From Oreohelix idahoensis (taxonomy: Eukaryota; Mollusca; Gastropoda; Stylommatophora; Oreohelicidae): 64,000 nucleotides of DNA. The notes beneath the pieces were generated by a model. That model saw nothing but the letters and a program-made list of their open reading frames with translations. It was not told the DNA's origin and searched no databases. The DNA lies in contig JAMPIV010019075.1 of assembly GCA_024509875.1 (NCBI GenBank), positions 62,001 through 126,000 of the forward strand, written 5' to 3'. Below, in pieces: positions 54,361 to 64,000 of this stretch (positions are counted from its first letter, which is position 1; every line of letters starts with the position of its first letter). A program made the translations under genes and the position numbers.

Positions 54361-55845
54361 ATGCAGAGCTATTTAAGACAGACCCTGAGCTAGCAACAGA
54401 ACTATTAGAACCACTATTTGCACAAGTCTGGAAAACGGGGACAACACCATCAGATTGGAACAAAGGAATAATTGTCAAATTGCCCAAGAAGGGAGATCTT
54501 GCAGACTGCAATAATTGGAGAGGAATCACTCTTCTCTCAGTTCCCAGCAAAATACTAGGCAGTATAATTATACAGAGAATTTCAAAGGCAGTAGACCACA
54601 AACTGAGGAAAGAACAAGCAGGATTTAGAAAGAATAGAAGATGTGTAGATCATATATTCACTCTCAGGAACATTATAGAGCAGTGCTCAGAATGGCAAAG
54701 ACAACTTTACATTAATTTCGTTGATTTTGAAAAGGCTTTTGACAGCATACATAGGGACAGTTTATGGAAAATACTGAGGGCTTATGGAATTCCAAGCTGC
54801 ATAGTGTCAATCATAAAAAGCCTCTATGCCAACTTTACATGTAGTGTTGGGCAGAGCAACCTAACCTTTGAGGTGAAGACAGGAGTACGACAGGGATGCC
54901 CCTTATCAACCACTCTATTTTTAACAGTCATAGACTGGGTGATGCGCCAGACAACAGAGGGCAGTCCAAGAGGAATAAGATGGACAACATTTTCTACATT
55001 GGAAGATCTGGAATATGCAGATGACATTGCACTGCTGGCACATTCACATCAACACATCCAGGAAAAAACGGATAGACTTAATAAGTTTAGCCAGCAGGTG
55101 GGCTTGAACATCAATTTAAAGAAGTCTGAGGTCATGACGCTCAATGTGAGCAACCCTGAGCCCATATCAGTAAGGAATCAGCAATTGGTACAGACAGATA
55201 CCTTCACATACCTAGGAAGCATAGTAACACCAGACGGCGGGGCAGGCAAAGACATCAACATCAGAATGAATAAGGCAAGAACAGCCTTCTTTAGCCTAAA
55301 CAACATCTGGAAGTCCTCCCAATACAGCACAAGCACAAAATTAAGATTATAAATTTATATCAGAGCTGTGTGCTTTCTGTGCTTCTCTATGGTGCGGAAT
55401 GCTGGAGAGTTACAGAGAAGGAAATGTCGAAATTGTCCTCTTTTCACACAACATGCCTAAGAAAAATTCACCGAATCTTTTGGCCGAATACCATCACTAA
55501 CCAAGATCTGCTTACTCGTAGCAAGCAAGAGGACATGCACACCATCATAGCTGGCAGACGGTGGAGCTGGGTTGGCCATGTCCTCAGAAGAGGACCCCGA
55601 TGCCATCACAAGAACAGCTATGCTTTGGACCCCTGAAGGAAAACGAAAGAGAGGCCGACCAAAAACAACTTGGCGGAGGACTGTGGAGGCTGAGATGCAA
55701 AGAATGAACCAGAGTTGGGGCACTGTACGAAGGATGGCCACCGACCGAGCAAAGTGGAATCAATTTGTTGTTGCCCTACAAGACGACACTAGGCGTGATG
55801 GCCACTGACTGCTTTGACGTTTGGCGGCTAAGGATCAAAAGACTT
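54361..55845 (+). pseudogene. LINE family B, 5' truncated, copy 2
   Basis: RT from AELFKTDPELATELLEPLF through the fingers/palm (DFEKAFDSIHRDSLWKIL, KTGVRQGCPLSTTLFLTV), catalytic YADDIALLAHSHQHI and thumb, open to 55352. A stop or frameshift follows near 55350, and another near 55600 after a short duplication of the GTCCTCAGAAGAG(G)ACCC segment. The C-terminus and (GAT/AAAAG) end match copy 1 (37828-39300), which was truncated at almost the same 5' point. Confidence 0.95.
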
Positions 55846-56580
55846 CCTTGAAACCGTATCAGATGAAAATTTGAACAGTTTCATCATTGTCATCATCCCG
55901 AAGGTTCAACATCAAGTAAATTTTTTAAATTGTGACTATTTAAAAAGATTGACGACATTACTGATTACAAAAAATATTGCAAAGGATTACTTTAAACACT
56001 TGGTAGCAGTAAAAAATACAGAAACATCAGACAAGCCATAAGTCGGCAGACTCCGCTCATCGATTTATATCCTAATCCACAAAACTTGCTACCGATGATT
56101 TCTGACAGTTCTGTTCATCTCTCACAGGATCTGCAGACACAGACTCTGTATTCCTGAGTATGCAATACTGCATCATTTTGTTCACACAAGGTTGAGAAGT
56201 ATTATACTTCCTGAGCTGCTGTTCATATCTGTGTCAGAGGTAGCTTCCCTGCCAAACTCATTACCTCACAAAAAAATCATCTGGTGTTGACAATATCTCA
56301 TATAACCTAATACACTTGCAGCACCTGCAATTGTTTGGCCCGACATTGTTAAAGTTAATCTTGCTAGTATATCGTTTCTGGATCTATCATCAGCTGGGTC
56401 AGAGTTTGCAGCTCGTCAGTTTATCATATTTCATTTTATTCCTTGTGGATTATTGGGAAATACCTTTCTTTTGGCGTTGACCTCCTTGCCTTATCTTTTG
56501 TCAGCAGTATCAAGCTAAGTAATAAGGTTAACAGCTCCTATTCTCCTCCAGCTAGTCCGTTGTTATCATCGGCAAACTAC
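55846..56580. other. Nothing recognised
   Basis: AT-rich DNA. Confidence 0.4.
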
Positions 56581-56584
56581 AAGC

Positions 56585-56936
56585 TTGTGATTCTTCTTCT
56601 TCTTCTTCTTCCATCCTTAGCCACCAACCGGCAAAGCAGTATGTGGCCAGTACGCCTAGTGGCGTCTCAGGGCAACAACAAATTGATCAATCTATCGCTG
56701 TTTCCACCACGCCTAGTGGCGTCTTTGTGGAACAAAAACAGACCAAACAATCTATCGTTGTTTCCGTAATCAGATTGGTTGGCAAGCAGGTGATCAGCCC
56801 GCTGTGCGAAGTTTTTACGGGATGGGGTAAACAGCCCCATGCCCAACCCTCCTTAGTCGCTTTTTACGACATGCGTGGTAGGGTGCAGTGTTACTATTCT
56901 TTGCTCCCCTTTCGGGCCCCGGCAACACACGGGTGT
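56585..56936 (-). mobile_element. Short chimeric LINE-derived element (LINE A-like 5' end, LINE B-like 3' end)
   Basis: On the minus strand it begins with about 120 nt matching the first 120 nt of LINE A (41406-41285). It continues through about 130 nt of its own sequence and finishes with about 100 nt matching the LINE B 3' end (GCCCTGAGACGCCACTAGGC, then (GAA)n). GACGCCACTAGGCGT occurs twice. Non-coding, about 350 nt. Confidence 0.7.
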
Positions 56937-57290
56937 TGAGTAGAATAGAAGGACTGAAATGGTATGACAAAGTCACAAATGTGGAATTGATGACAAGAAC
57001 CAGACAAGTACCAGTGGAACAAGAGTTGAGAAGAAAACGCTGGTGATGGATAGGACACATATTGAGGAAACCTGTTGATAGCATTACAAGGCAGTCCTTG
57101 TTCTGGAATCCACAGGGAAAGAGAGGCAGAGGTAGACCAAAAAAACACACGGAGAAGAGAATTGGATACAGAAGTGAAAATGATGAGGAAAACATGGAAA
57201 TAACTTGAGCGGATGGCACGGGACAGGAAGACTTGGCATGTGTTTGCTGAAGGCCTATGCTCCTTGGGGAGCTAAAGGGTATTGACTGAA
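56937..57290 (+). mobile_element. LINE family A 3' end
   Basis: [50 protein letters not shown] and [13 protein letters not shown] traces, running to CTATGCTCCTTGGGGAGCTA. It abuts the inverted short element at 56936/56937. Confidence 0.87.
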
Positions 57291-58628
57291 CCAGCTGCAG
57301 CAGCTGTTCAATGCTCCATAAGGAGCGAAAGGGAAAATTATGATAAAGATGATTATATTTACTCGTACATGAGTAACGTACAGCAGACGCCAGTACATGC
57401 GCGTCTTTTCACAATATTATTATTTTTTCTTCGTAATTTTAAACTTTTACTAACTAAAAAATGCATTTCTCGCTGAAATCACTCACATCAGCTTATATTT
57501 AAATAAAGCTGGTAAGTTTAAAAAGATGGACTTTTAGTATTATAGATTTATATGAAACGGTCTAAAGATGAATAATTAAAGTTTACAAAAAAACATTACT
57601 CAATTATACATAGATTCCATGCGCAGGAAACAAAAAATAATGAATAAAAGTTTTGTTGATGCTCTTTGCAAGCGTAATGTGTAACAACATAAAAACAGCG
57701 CAAAGCTGATATATCAAATAAATATTCAGGTAATTCCGATATTCATGTCACTGCCCTCCTTTCATGTGTCGGTGATGACCGAACTCGCTTTTCGTTGGAG
57801 AATCGTCTTATTTTTCAAATGGGCGTTTTATCTCCTGATGGTCTTAATGTCCAACATCATTTTGCATAAATTCTGGTAGCTTATCTCTCTTTTTCATTCT
57901 TCTTTATTCGTTGTTTTTTCGATCTATCTTCTTATGTTTTTTTTTGGTTCGTATCCTTTTTTATCTTTTTAAATTGTCGCTATCTTATACGTCACTTCAT
58001 TAGACGATTTCTTATACTAAGTACCACTGCGTTCTATTCCAAGCATCTACTGATCTAGCTAAGTGACCTTGTACTTGTTCCGAGGTTTTGTTCATTCTTT
58101 TTTTCGTTTCGTTGATTATTTACTTTCTTGTTTCGGTATTTCTTTCAGGTTTTACGATTTTCTTGTATTATTATTGTTCTGTTTTCGCTCATCACTGTGG
58201 GTGTTTACTTTTTCCATCTGCTTGTATCGCTCATTTGGTGTATGTTTCTCACCATCGTATGTGTTTATGACTTTTAACATATATGTTGTGAAGGCATGGA
58301 CATTGTTCATAGTAGATTGATGGTGTGACAGAAACTCTTATTTTTGCTGATGATTATTTATTTCGTCTGCGCTCATTGAAAGAAATGCTATACCTGGTGA
58401 TAACTGCCGACAGATTTTGCAAATATGTGAGATTTGCATGTAAAATAATTAGAGGTAATAAAATGTAACAAATGTAATATGATAAAATATATCATTGTTA
58501 CTAACAGTCAATTAAACTATAATAACACTATTTTTGTGATTGTGCTGTTATTGTTAAAAACTCTGGCGAAGGCAAAAGTGTAGACCAGCGAAGTGATATA
58601 TGATATTTCTTCTCTGCTTGTTGAAGTT
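57291..58628. other. Nothing recognised
   Basis: AT-rich, T-rich stretch at 57880-58280 without supported coding content. Confidence 0.4.
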
Positions 58629-58630
58629 TA

Positions 58631-59571
58631 CAGGGTGTCCGAGAATTATCCACTGGATTCATCTCATCTCATAATCGGAACCTCATCTACCCCGTGAAAC
58701 GAGGTGTAGAGGGGTGGGTTTGAAAAAAAATCGAAAAAAGGTGATTCGTCTTACGAGGACAAAAGACAAAGAAAGTAGTCTACAAAGAGTCCAAATAGAG
58801 CAAGAGAGGAAAATGTGACCTCAGACAAAGGTGTGGAAAGTGTTGAGACCGGCTGGTTTTAGACACCCCATGCGGTGGATAAGACGGTTCTCAAGCTGTT
58901 CTCGGCTGGCAGTGTCAGAGGAGCAGGATCGGATCGCAGTGACCTGGATGTCGATGGGACCCTGGTGGTCAGGACTATTGAAGTGTGTGGCAACTGGTGT
59001 GGACTTTTCATATACCCGAAGGTTTCGAGGAATGTCCCTTCCTCATCTGCACAAAGGCATTTATAGAGGAACACTCAGGACCCGGAGGTCTGAGGAAAAG
59101 AGCAGAATCTGAAACGGACACAGCAGTCTGTCTGTTTTATCATTACTGGGAGGTCCCCACCCAAAGTGGTGCACCACACACAGTCAGTCAAGACAGAAGG
59201 TCGCCTGCATTGATCCACTGGATTATGAAGTTCAATAACCTTGAGCAGATGAGTGTTACAGATAAATGATACTGCATTTGCTCACTTAACCCAAGGAATT
59301 TTATTGGTCACATTCATTGAAATTGATTGCAGCTGTGCTGCTGTAAAACATATCGCAGGAACTGGAGTATCAACTGGACAATATATGTGTTACAAAGAGT
59401 GCACAGAAGACACATTGAAAAACTGTGTCCTCAGCTTTTCATTTTTAATGTGAATTTCATTAAATGTGACCAATAAAATTACTTGGGCTAAGGCAGCAAA
59501 TGCAGTTTCATTTATCGTAACAATCTTAGCTGCTAACTTCATAATCCAATGAATAATTCTCAGATGCCCTG
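58631..59571. mobile_element. TA-flanked DNA transposon, unidentified interior
   Basis: The left end CAGGGTGTCCGAGAATTATC and the right end ATAATTCTCAGATGCCCTG are inverted over about 29 bp, with TA outside both. A second inverted pair lies inside the right third (59212-59330 against 59440-59550; shared GGATTATGAAGTT, ACTGCATTTGCT and AATTTTATTGGTCACAT). The 58840-59200 interior is noticeably GC-richer and has short overlapping ORFs without recognisable motifs. Confidence 0.7.
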
Positions 59572-59639
59572 TATATTCTGACTGTCTTCTGTTGATAGAT
59601 TTAAAGAAAAATTGCAAATTTACTAAATGTTTTATCAAT

Positions 59640-60110
59640 CAATACCCTTTAGCGCCCCGAGGAGCATAGGCCTTCAACAAATACATGCCATGTCTTCCTG
59701 TCCCGTGCCATCCGTTCAAGTTCTTTTCATGTTTTCCTCATTTTCACCTCTGTATCCAGCTCTCTTCTCCATGTGTTTTTTGGTCTACCTCTGCCTCTCT
59801 TTCCCTGTAGATTCCAGAACAAGGACTGCCTTGTAATGCTATCAACAGGTTTCCTCAATGTGTGTCCTATCCATCGCCAGCGTCTTCTTCTCAGCTCTTG
59901 TTCCACTGGCACTTGTCTGGTTCTTGTCATCAATTCCACATTTGAGACTTTGTCATACCATTTTAATCCCTCTATTCTACGCAAGCACCCATTTATAAAA
60001 GTCTGTAGCTTTTTAGTTGTTGTTTTTGTTGCTCTCCATGTCTCAGAGCCATACAATAGGACTGACTTAACATTTGAGTTGAAGATTCTTATTTTCGTGT
60101 TGGACTTGAT
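59640..60110 (-). mobile_element. LINE family A 3' end
   Basis: Minus-strand frame 60056-59727: [78 protein letters not shown]. It then has the standard 3' end (GCCTATGCTCCTCGGGGC). Confidence 0.92.
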
Positions 60111-60174
60111 GTTATATGGTTATCTCATTATGTCGCTTCTTCTATTCCTCTGTTGCCATTCACATCTTGGGAAG

Positions 60175-60535
60175 GTTTATTAAAGTTTATGACTATGTTG
60201 AAAAGCTTGAATGATGGGTAATCTATTTTCTTTACTTCCATTGCCATTCATATCTTGGGAAGGCTTATTAAAGTTTATGACTATCTTGAGAAGCTTTATG
60301 ATGGGTAATCTATCTTCTTTACTTCCATTGCCATTCATATCTCGGGAAGGCTCATTAAAGTTTATGATTATCTTGAGAAACTTGTATGATGGGTAATCTA
60401 TTTTCTTTACTTCCATTGCCATGGAAGGAATCAGCAATTCTTCTTGGGAAGGCTTATTAAAATTTATGACTATCTTGAGAAGCTTTATGATGGGTAATCT
60501 ATTTTCTTTACTTCCATTGCCATTCATATCAAGAA
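60175..60535. repeat. 87-bp tandem repeat, about 4 units
   Basis: Unit TATTAAAGTTTATGACTATC ... CATTCATATCTTGGGAAGGC. Two more units lie at 60945-61110, beyond an inserted SINE1. On the minus strand the units stay in one frame (unit begins MNGNGSKENRLPIIKLLKIV). They merge at 61110 into a LINE-like coding relic, so the array probably expanded from part of that relic. Confidence 0.9.
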
Positions 60536-60949
60536 ACCTACCCTCTGTTCTATACTACTGTTCTTAAGTCTTCTATCATTTACTAGACACAGTATCAAGG
60601 TCTTTGTCTTGTGTGGACTGACATATACTGTATAATAGGGGAACAACAGAAGTGATTGCGTCATTAATAAGGCTAAGCTGCCCATTGTAAACTTCCGGTG
60701 TTGTCTTGCGTTTCGCACTAATGACTGGTCAGTAAAGCATCTTTTATTTGGGGATGCCTAGCTGGCCGGGAGGATAGTGTGATTCGCTTGTATAGCTAGG
60801 CGGTGTTGTCGTACGGAAGGGCCGGGTTTCAAATCCTGGGTAAGCCACTCACGTCTGTTGTTTTTATGTTGTCTAGTGTTCTACTTCTTTATTTCTTACG
60901 AGTGCCTGAAAACATACCTTTATGTTTGTCTAATATTTATTTATATATC
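60536..60949 (+). repeat. SINE1, long (composite) form
   Basis: Head AAGAAACCTACCCTCTGTTC ... CAGAAGTGATTGCGTCATTA, tRNA-like part from about 60757 (B box GTTTCAAATCC), and 3' body to TATTTATATA. It interrupts the 87-bp array at CATATC. Confidence 0.85.
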
Positions 60950-61305
60950 TCGGGAAGGCTCATTAAAGTTTATGATTATCTTGAGAAACTTGTATGATGG
61001 GTAATCTATTTCTTTACTTCCATTGCCATTCATATCTTGGGAAGGCTTATTAAAGTTAATGACTATGTTGAGAAGCTTGAATGATGGGTAATCTATTTTC
61101 CTTACTTCTACTACCATGCCAGTTGGTTTTTCCACAGTTTCTTTGATAACCATGTCTTGTTGTTTTAGCCTGAAAGACACATGATGATACTCATCTGTCT
61201 GCATTCTAACCAGGTGACTGAATCATTTTATTCTGTCTTTCACAGATTCTAAGCATGTTCTAGATATGACTTTTTGATGGAGTATTTCAGATATTGTCAG
61301 TCTTG
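60945..61305 (-). pseudogene. LINE C-terminal relic containing the 87-bp units
   Basis: The minus strand reads DRIKxFSHLVRMQTDEYHHV then SFRLKQQDMVIKETVEKPTG and runs into the tandem units. The xHLVRM segment matches the C-terminal region of EN-RT LINEs. Weak, by pattern only. Confidence 0.4.
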
Positions 61306-61560
61306 CATTGTTTGCCACAAAAACCCGACATGTATCAGTGGAACAAGAGATGAAAAGAAGATGCTGGCAATGGATAGGACACAGACTGAGGGAACATGTT
61401 AATAGCATTACAAGGCAGTCCTTGTTCTGGAATCTCCAGGGTAAGAAAGGCAGAAGGAAGCTGAAAAACACACGGAGAAGAGAACTGGTGTCAGAAATGA
61501 AGAAGATATGGAAAGACTTTGAGCTGATGGCATGGGACAGAACTTGACATAAGTTAATAC
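61306..61560 (+). mobile_element. LINE family A 3' end
   Basis: [54 protein letters not shown]. Ends near GACAGAACTTGACATAAG. Confidence 0.85.
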
Positions 61561-61981
61561 TCACACAAACATATGAGCAGTCTGCAGCATGTTTAGCAGG
61601 CGAGAGGTTGGAATATGTAAATCGAGTGTAATTTGACTACCATAATTACTTAGCAGCTCTTTAATCACATTTTGTGTAAAAGTAAAGTTATCTTTAAAAT
61701 GTTTGCCTTGATAGCCTGTGTCTTAAATATATACTGTAATATTGGTGTCCTTCCTCGCGTGAGCTCTATATAAAGTTGACCATGAGCAAAGACTGCTTCA
61801 GGTGGGTATACACCTAAATGATTGTCCCTGTGCTTTATTGTGTCGTGGCAAGCGTTAAAATAATAGGAAACTGACGACGTCTCAAGGTGACAGAAAGACT
61901 GGTATCTCTTGGCTCTAAACTAATGCGTGGAGTGAAAACTCGTCCACTTTAATTACTACCTGTGATGATTTTTTTGTGTGA
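61561..61981. other. Nothing recognised
   Basis: Short unique stretch before the Tc1 element. Confidence 0.4.
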
Positions 61982-61983
61982 TA

Positions 61984-62977
61984 CTCATGGAACAAAGTAA
62001 GTGTGCAACACTTTATGGGGCACTGTGCGTGATTTCATGGACGAAATGAAATAAAAGTTGGCACACAATGTGGTTGAATATTGAATAAAAGACCAAGTGA
62101 TCACTTTGATTTTAGTGAAAGTGTCATGAAAGAAAGATAAAAACTAAAGTCAGTGTGGCATCCCCACGAAAAAATGAAATCTTGATTTCAGTACCGGGTA
62201 TGTCCACCTTGAGCTGTTATCACTGCTTGACAGCGCCTTCTCATCGAGCCAATGACACGTTGAATCTGTTGTTGGGGGATGTTATTCCATTCTTCTTGCA
62301 ACGCTTGTGCTAACTGGTGGTGGTTTTCAGGAGGATTTTGTCTTCTTCGCAGCCTACGCTCCAGTTCGTCCCACTGGTGCTCGATGGGAGAAAGGTCTTA
62401 AACCTGGAATGTTCCTGGTAGTCCATGTTGCCTGAATAAACCTGTTACGCAAGTGCATAAGGCGTATGTAACGGTCTTGTGCAGGGGTGGTAACTTGTGG
62501 TCGGCCACTTCTATGGCGATCAGCAGTGGATCCAGTTTGGTGGAAACGAGCTTGAATGCGTGATATAGTGTTCCTGTGAACATTGAAATGTTGTGATACA
62601 GCTAATATAGTCGCTCCAGCAGCTAACATCCTTATAGCTATTGCTCGCTGTTGTTGGTTCAATCTTGGCATTGTCAAAAAAGATGTTTCTGTTGGACTCT
62701 TGGTACTCTCTATGTCAACGATTACGTTTTCACATGCTTGTGATTAGAGCTACACACTTACCTTCCTTTTATCTGTGATAAATTCTCCCCTACGGCACTT
62801 TTCACGTGATTTATCTTGCACCGTGATTATCTCCCCATGAATAGTGCGACCAATTGTAATTGCACGGGTAAGTGAACAACACTCACACAGAAATGTGTGC
62901 CAACTTGCATTTGAGTTCACCCAAGAACACACGCACAGTGCCCTGTTGAGTGCTGCACACTTACTTTTTTCCATGAG
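61984..62977 (-). mobile_element. Tc1-type element, internally deleted, with long imperfect inverted repeats
   Basis: Ends CTCATGGAACAAAGTAAGTG and CACTTACTTTTTTCCATGAG are inverted, with TA at 61982 and 62978. Similarity continues inward for about 75 bp (GGCACTGTGCGTG, AGTTGGCACACA). The minus-strand transposase has only its two extremities, joined. Confidence 0.9.
62195..62677 (-). pseudogene. Tc1 transposase with catalytic core deleted
   Basis: 62677-62405 encodes the N-terminal helix-turn-helix (MTMPRLNQQQRAIAIRMLAA, VSQHFNVHRNTISRIQARF, TGSTADRHRSGRPQ). It joins at about 62400 to the usual Tc1 C-terminus in another frame (EHQWDELERRLRRRQNPPEN, RVIGSMRRRCQAVITAQGG, HTRY, stop at about 62195). 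The part carrying the DDE triad, about 150 residues, is missing. Confidence 0.85.
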
Positions 62978-62979
62978 TA

Positions 62980-63615
62980 TATTTAAAGAAATTCAGTCAC
63001 CTGTCTTTAGTTTTACCAGAATGTCAAGGTTAACAAAACCAGATATGGAAAGGTAATGGGTGGCCCTTTTATTATGAAACTAAATAATTATGAACTTTTT
63101 TGTCATTGACGGGTTACTTGCGAAAAGATCTGTTAATTCCGAATAAACTAGATTGTTGACCTATACTTAGGACATTCCTATTGGGTGTTCAAGGTAACTT
63201 TCACTGATAGCACAGTGCGTTTCCGTTTTTTTTTTTTCCCTGAAAAGCTGCTTCGATTGTTTCAGGACGCAGGGACCTTTCGTTCCTAGCAAAGTCTTAG
63301 TTACGATTTACATACCTACACACACACACAAATACATACTGTGTATATGATGATAACAATTAGGCAAAATCAAGTTCTGCTGAACATAATCAAGAGGCAT
63401 CATATTTTGTTGAAAACTAAAAGTGAGAGAAGGGTCGAAGCTGTTGTTAACGTTAAGTGACAGGCGGAATCGAACCTTCAGAGTGTACTTTTTTCTGGTT
63501 TTTTAAAATATTATTTTTTGGCGAGGCGTGCCCCGTTCAACTTAACCACAAGGACCGTCGGTTATATTAGAGATCATGTGATCAAGCGTTATTCGAATGA
63601 AGCCACCAAGAGAGG
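62980..63615. other. Nothing recognised
   Basis: Unique DNA with a T-run at about 63222 and a (CA)n at about 63318. Confidence 0.4.
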
Positions 63616-63619
63616 GTGG

Positions 63620-64000
63620 AAACATCATCATCATCAGTTGCCATCTCCACAACGAAGGTTGGCTGTAATGGATCTCCAACGTCTTCTGTCTCTTGTCTTG
63701 GTGGTGCACTCTGATAGACTCTTTCCTGTCCATCTCTTGATGTTATCTTCCCACTTATAGCGCTTTCTTCATCTTGCACATTTGCCTTCAACTCTCCCTT
63801 CTGTTATGGTCTTCTGCAAGGTGTTATGCCTTTTTATGTGGCCAAAGTATTTTAGCTGCCGAACTTTGACCTCCCTCATTAGTTCTCTTTTCATACCTAG
63901 ATTTTCTAGGACCTTCTTATTTGTTTTCATCTCTTTCCATGAGATACGCCCCATTTTTCTATATATCCACATTTCAAGAGCCTCAATTCTTTCTTCCAAA
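63620..64000 (-). mobile_element. LINE family E 3' end, copy 3, continuing past the window
   Basis: Minus-strand frame 63999-63769 (MEERIEALEMWIYRKMGRIS, VRQLKYFGHIKRHNTLQKTI, TEGRVEGKCAR) and the family 3' end with (GAT)n at 63628-63640. Confidence 0.88.

Overview
The window is animal genomic DNA. The sequence shows GT–AG introns, metazoan transposon families (mariner, Tc1, hAT, piggyBac-type, Gypsy LTR, several LINE families, tRNA-derived SINEs), long (AT)n arrays and one recognisable host gene. The exact organism cannot be read from the sequence. The repeat mix and the MPC1 variant would fit a lophotrochozoan such as a mollusc, but that is a low-confidence guess.

The only host gene I can identify is the mitochondrial pyruvate carrier subunit MPC1 on the + strand. 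Its coding exons are at 24104-24162, 36062-36077 (16 nt), 36348-36428, 42404-42536 and 44386-44590, with a poly(A) signal at 44645. Introns 1 and 3 (11.9 and 6.0 kb) are packed with transposons. The last exon gives the protein a tail of about 65 residues beyond the usual MPC1 end. The exon 1/exon 2 junction is 4 nt short of keeping frame.

Region by region. 1-7.9 kb: a mariner 3' half, a small TA-flanked MITE, a relic of an RNase-H-type LINE, and a TTAA-flanked piggyBac-type element. 7.9-21.6 kb: a nested transposon stack. A decayed hAT element (7939-21591, 8-bp target duplication) is split by a SINE cluster (10344-21320, 13-bp duplication). The cluster is in turn split by a young LTR retrotransposon (11162-18735, 5-bp duplication, near-identical LTRs) and by a 2.3-kb TG...CA insertion (18812-21113, 5-bp duplication). 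The LTR element itself holds a LINE 3' end. 24-44.6 kb: MPC1 with intronic LINEs, a 583-bp fold-back element, four long (AT)n arrays, a deleted mariner, and a near-complete EN-RT LINE (A) with a second LINE (B) inserted in it. 44.6-64 kb: mostly unremarkable AT-rich DNA with LINE 3' ends, SINEs, MITEs, two minisatellites and a deleted Tc1 element.

The most unusual object is the LTR retrotransposon at 11162-18735. It carries an intact 886-codon ORF with a long coiled coil and a C-terminal RRM (an architecture reminiscent of LINE-1 ORF1p) and no visible CCHC knuckle. Its pol is reduced to the end of RT plus RNase H, with the YIDD catalytic motif tandemly duplicated. It lacks protease and integrase, yet its LTRs differ by only two substitutions and one dinucleotide indel, so it probably moved recently with enzymes supplied in trans.
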